Positions 14,098 to 14,905 of a stretch of DNA of 14,905 nucleotides are shown in pieces. The notes beneath the pieces were generated by a model. That model made no database searches, was not told the origin of the DNA, and saw only the letters and a list, made by a program, of their open reading frames with translations. A program made the position numbers and the translations under genes. Position 1 is the stretch's first letter, and each line of letters begins with the position of its first letter. The stretch spans positions 345 through 15,249 of the forward strand of contig DGXZ01000039.1 of NCBI GenBank assembly GCA_002396485.1, written 5' to 3'. This stretch comes from Spartobacteria bacterium UBA5019. GTDB taxonomy: Bacteria; Verrucomicrobiota; Verrucomicrobiia; Chthoniobacterales; Terrimicrobiaceae.

Positions 14098-14901
14098 CTA
14101 TCTTTCTTTAAAACTTGCATCCAAAGCTTCACTCAGCGGACTCAAAAGATAGCTCACCACAGATCGAGAGCCCGTTTTAATTTCCGCTAAAACGCTCATG
14201 CCAGGCAGAACCCTGAATCGAGGCTGATCCACGTCGGATCGCATTTTGAGTGTGCACAAAAATGGTTTTTCTTTATTGGCTTGGTCTCCAGTCTTGATCG
14301 TGTCTGGCGAAATTTGAACGATGACGCATTTGTAACTCCCGTGCCTTACATAGGGATAAGCGTCCACTTTTACCACAGCATTCTGACCTACATGTAAGAA
14401 TCCCACATCTTTGCTCTTTATTTCAACAACAACCTCCAAAGTATCGTTTTCAGGCACAACGAGCATGGTTGTCTGACCGGTCTGAGCGATTGCTCCAATG
14501 GTGTGGACGGCGAGTTGATAAATAGTTCCAGCAACAGGACTGGTTAGGAGCATGTTTTTTTCTCTGTAATTGATGCGATTCCACTCCTGTTCAGCTTGTT
14601 GAATTTGGTAGGCGGACTCAGAAATGCTTTCGCGTAACTTATGCAGAAATCCACTCACGAATGCTTCCTGCTCCGCCGTGGAGCTTTTCAGTTTTTCCTC
14701 ATTTTCTTGAAGTGAGATTTCAGCATCCCTGAGTTCGCCGAGAAGTTTCAATCGTTCCTGCTCTAAGCGCATAAACTCATGTTTGGATGATGATCCCTTT
14801 GTGGCAAGTTCTTTGGTATCTGCCGCAAGTTGGGAAGTGATGGGCAGTGTGGTGTTGATTGTTTCTATGCTCGCCTGAAGATTCAAGTTTCGTGCCAGGA
14901 T
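14098..14901 (-). CDS. HlyD-family secretion adaptor, C-terminal part (frame closed by a stop at 14902-14904)
   Basis: The frame runs from just after a TAA at 14904-14902 to a TAG at 14100-14098, 267 codons. A TTG at 14886 is the first conventional start; ATG does not occur until residue 49 of this frame. The visible protein has a long alpha-hairpin (roughly 10-120, rich in Glu, Leu, Gln), then LLTSPVAGTIYQLAVHTIGA (lipoyl-like half-motif), VVPENDTLEVVVEIKSKDVG and GQNAVVKVDAYPY, and ends after a beta-barrel domain. This is the C-terminal half of periplasmic adaptors of type I secretion (HlyD/PrtE-like), normally about 400-480 residues. The N-terminal membrane helix and first lipoyl half are missing. 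Either the gene is broken by the stop or a frameshift, or the end of the sequence is faulty. It is AT-rich compared with dxs, to which it is convergent (68 bp between them, no clear terminator). Confidence 0.72.
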   Translation of the reverse strand: MLARNLNLQASIETINTTLPITSQLAADTKELATKGSSSKHEFMRLEQERLKLLGELRDAEISLQENEEKLKSSTAEQEAFVSGFLHKLRESISESAYQIQQAEQEWNRINYREKNMLLTSPVAGTIYQLAVHTIGAIAQTGQTTMLVVPENDTLEVVVEIKSKDVGFLHVGQNAVVKVDAYPYVRHGSYKCVIVQISPDTIKTGDQANKEKPFLCTLKMRSDVDQPRFRVLPGMSVLAEIKTGSRSVVSYLLSPLSEALDASFKER

Positions 14902-14905
14902 TTAA

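Overview
The window looks like chromosomal DNA from a Gram-negative bacterium of the Planctomycetes/Verrucomicrobia/Lentisphaerae group, most likely Verrucomicrobiota. This is an inference from a PEP-CTERM surface protein, an outer-membrane beta-barrel protein, the moderately high GC of the core, few strong Shine-Dalgarno sequences, and a DXS with unusual motifs. No rRNA, tRNA, CRISPR array or insertion sequence was recognised.

Layout. Positions 1-372 (minus) hold the start of a small membrane-protein gene that runs off the left edge. Positions 445-1248 (minus) encode a PEP-CTERM protein. A possible small ORF (1299-1541) and a spermidine-synthase-like methyltransferase-fold protein (1573-2274) follow. 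The core, 2322-11727, is one tight run of six minus-strand genes. In transcription order they are a BcsB-like periplasmic/membrane protein, a YdaL/DUF2334-like exported protein, a TPR plus beta-barrel protein resembling NfrA, an NfrB-like processive glycosyltransferase with a long MshEN-type C-terminal region, UDP-GlcNAc 2-epimerase (WecB) and a single-domain response regulator. Two junctions overlap by 4 nt and two are separated by 5-6 nt. The divergent plus-strand unit 11864-14029 is xseB-dxs (exonuclease VII small subunit, then isoprenoid precursor synthesis). At the right edge (14098-14901, minus) lies the C-terminal half of an HlyD-type secretion adaptor whose frame is closed by a stop just inside the window.

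How it works together. The 2.7-11.7 kb operon reads as a synthase-dependent exopolysaccharide system. WecB makes UDP-ManNAc, the NfrB-like membrane glycosyltransferase polymerises it, the BcsB-like and DUF2334-like proteins handle the chain in the periplasm, and the NfrA-like TPR/barrel exports it. It combines parts known separately from E. coli NfrA/NfrB/WecB (the phage N4 receptor glycan) and from the Gram-positive Yda/Pss systems (BcsB-like plus DUF2334). Both are linked to c-di-GMP control, and the Listeria Pss polymer is ManNAc-based. That combination is the main discovery candidate.

The two ends (roughly 1-1300 and 14030-14905) are visibly more AT-rich than the core.
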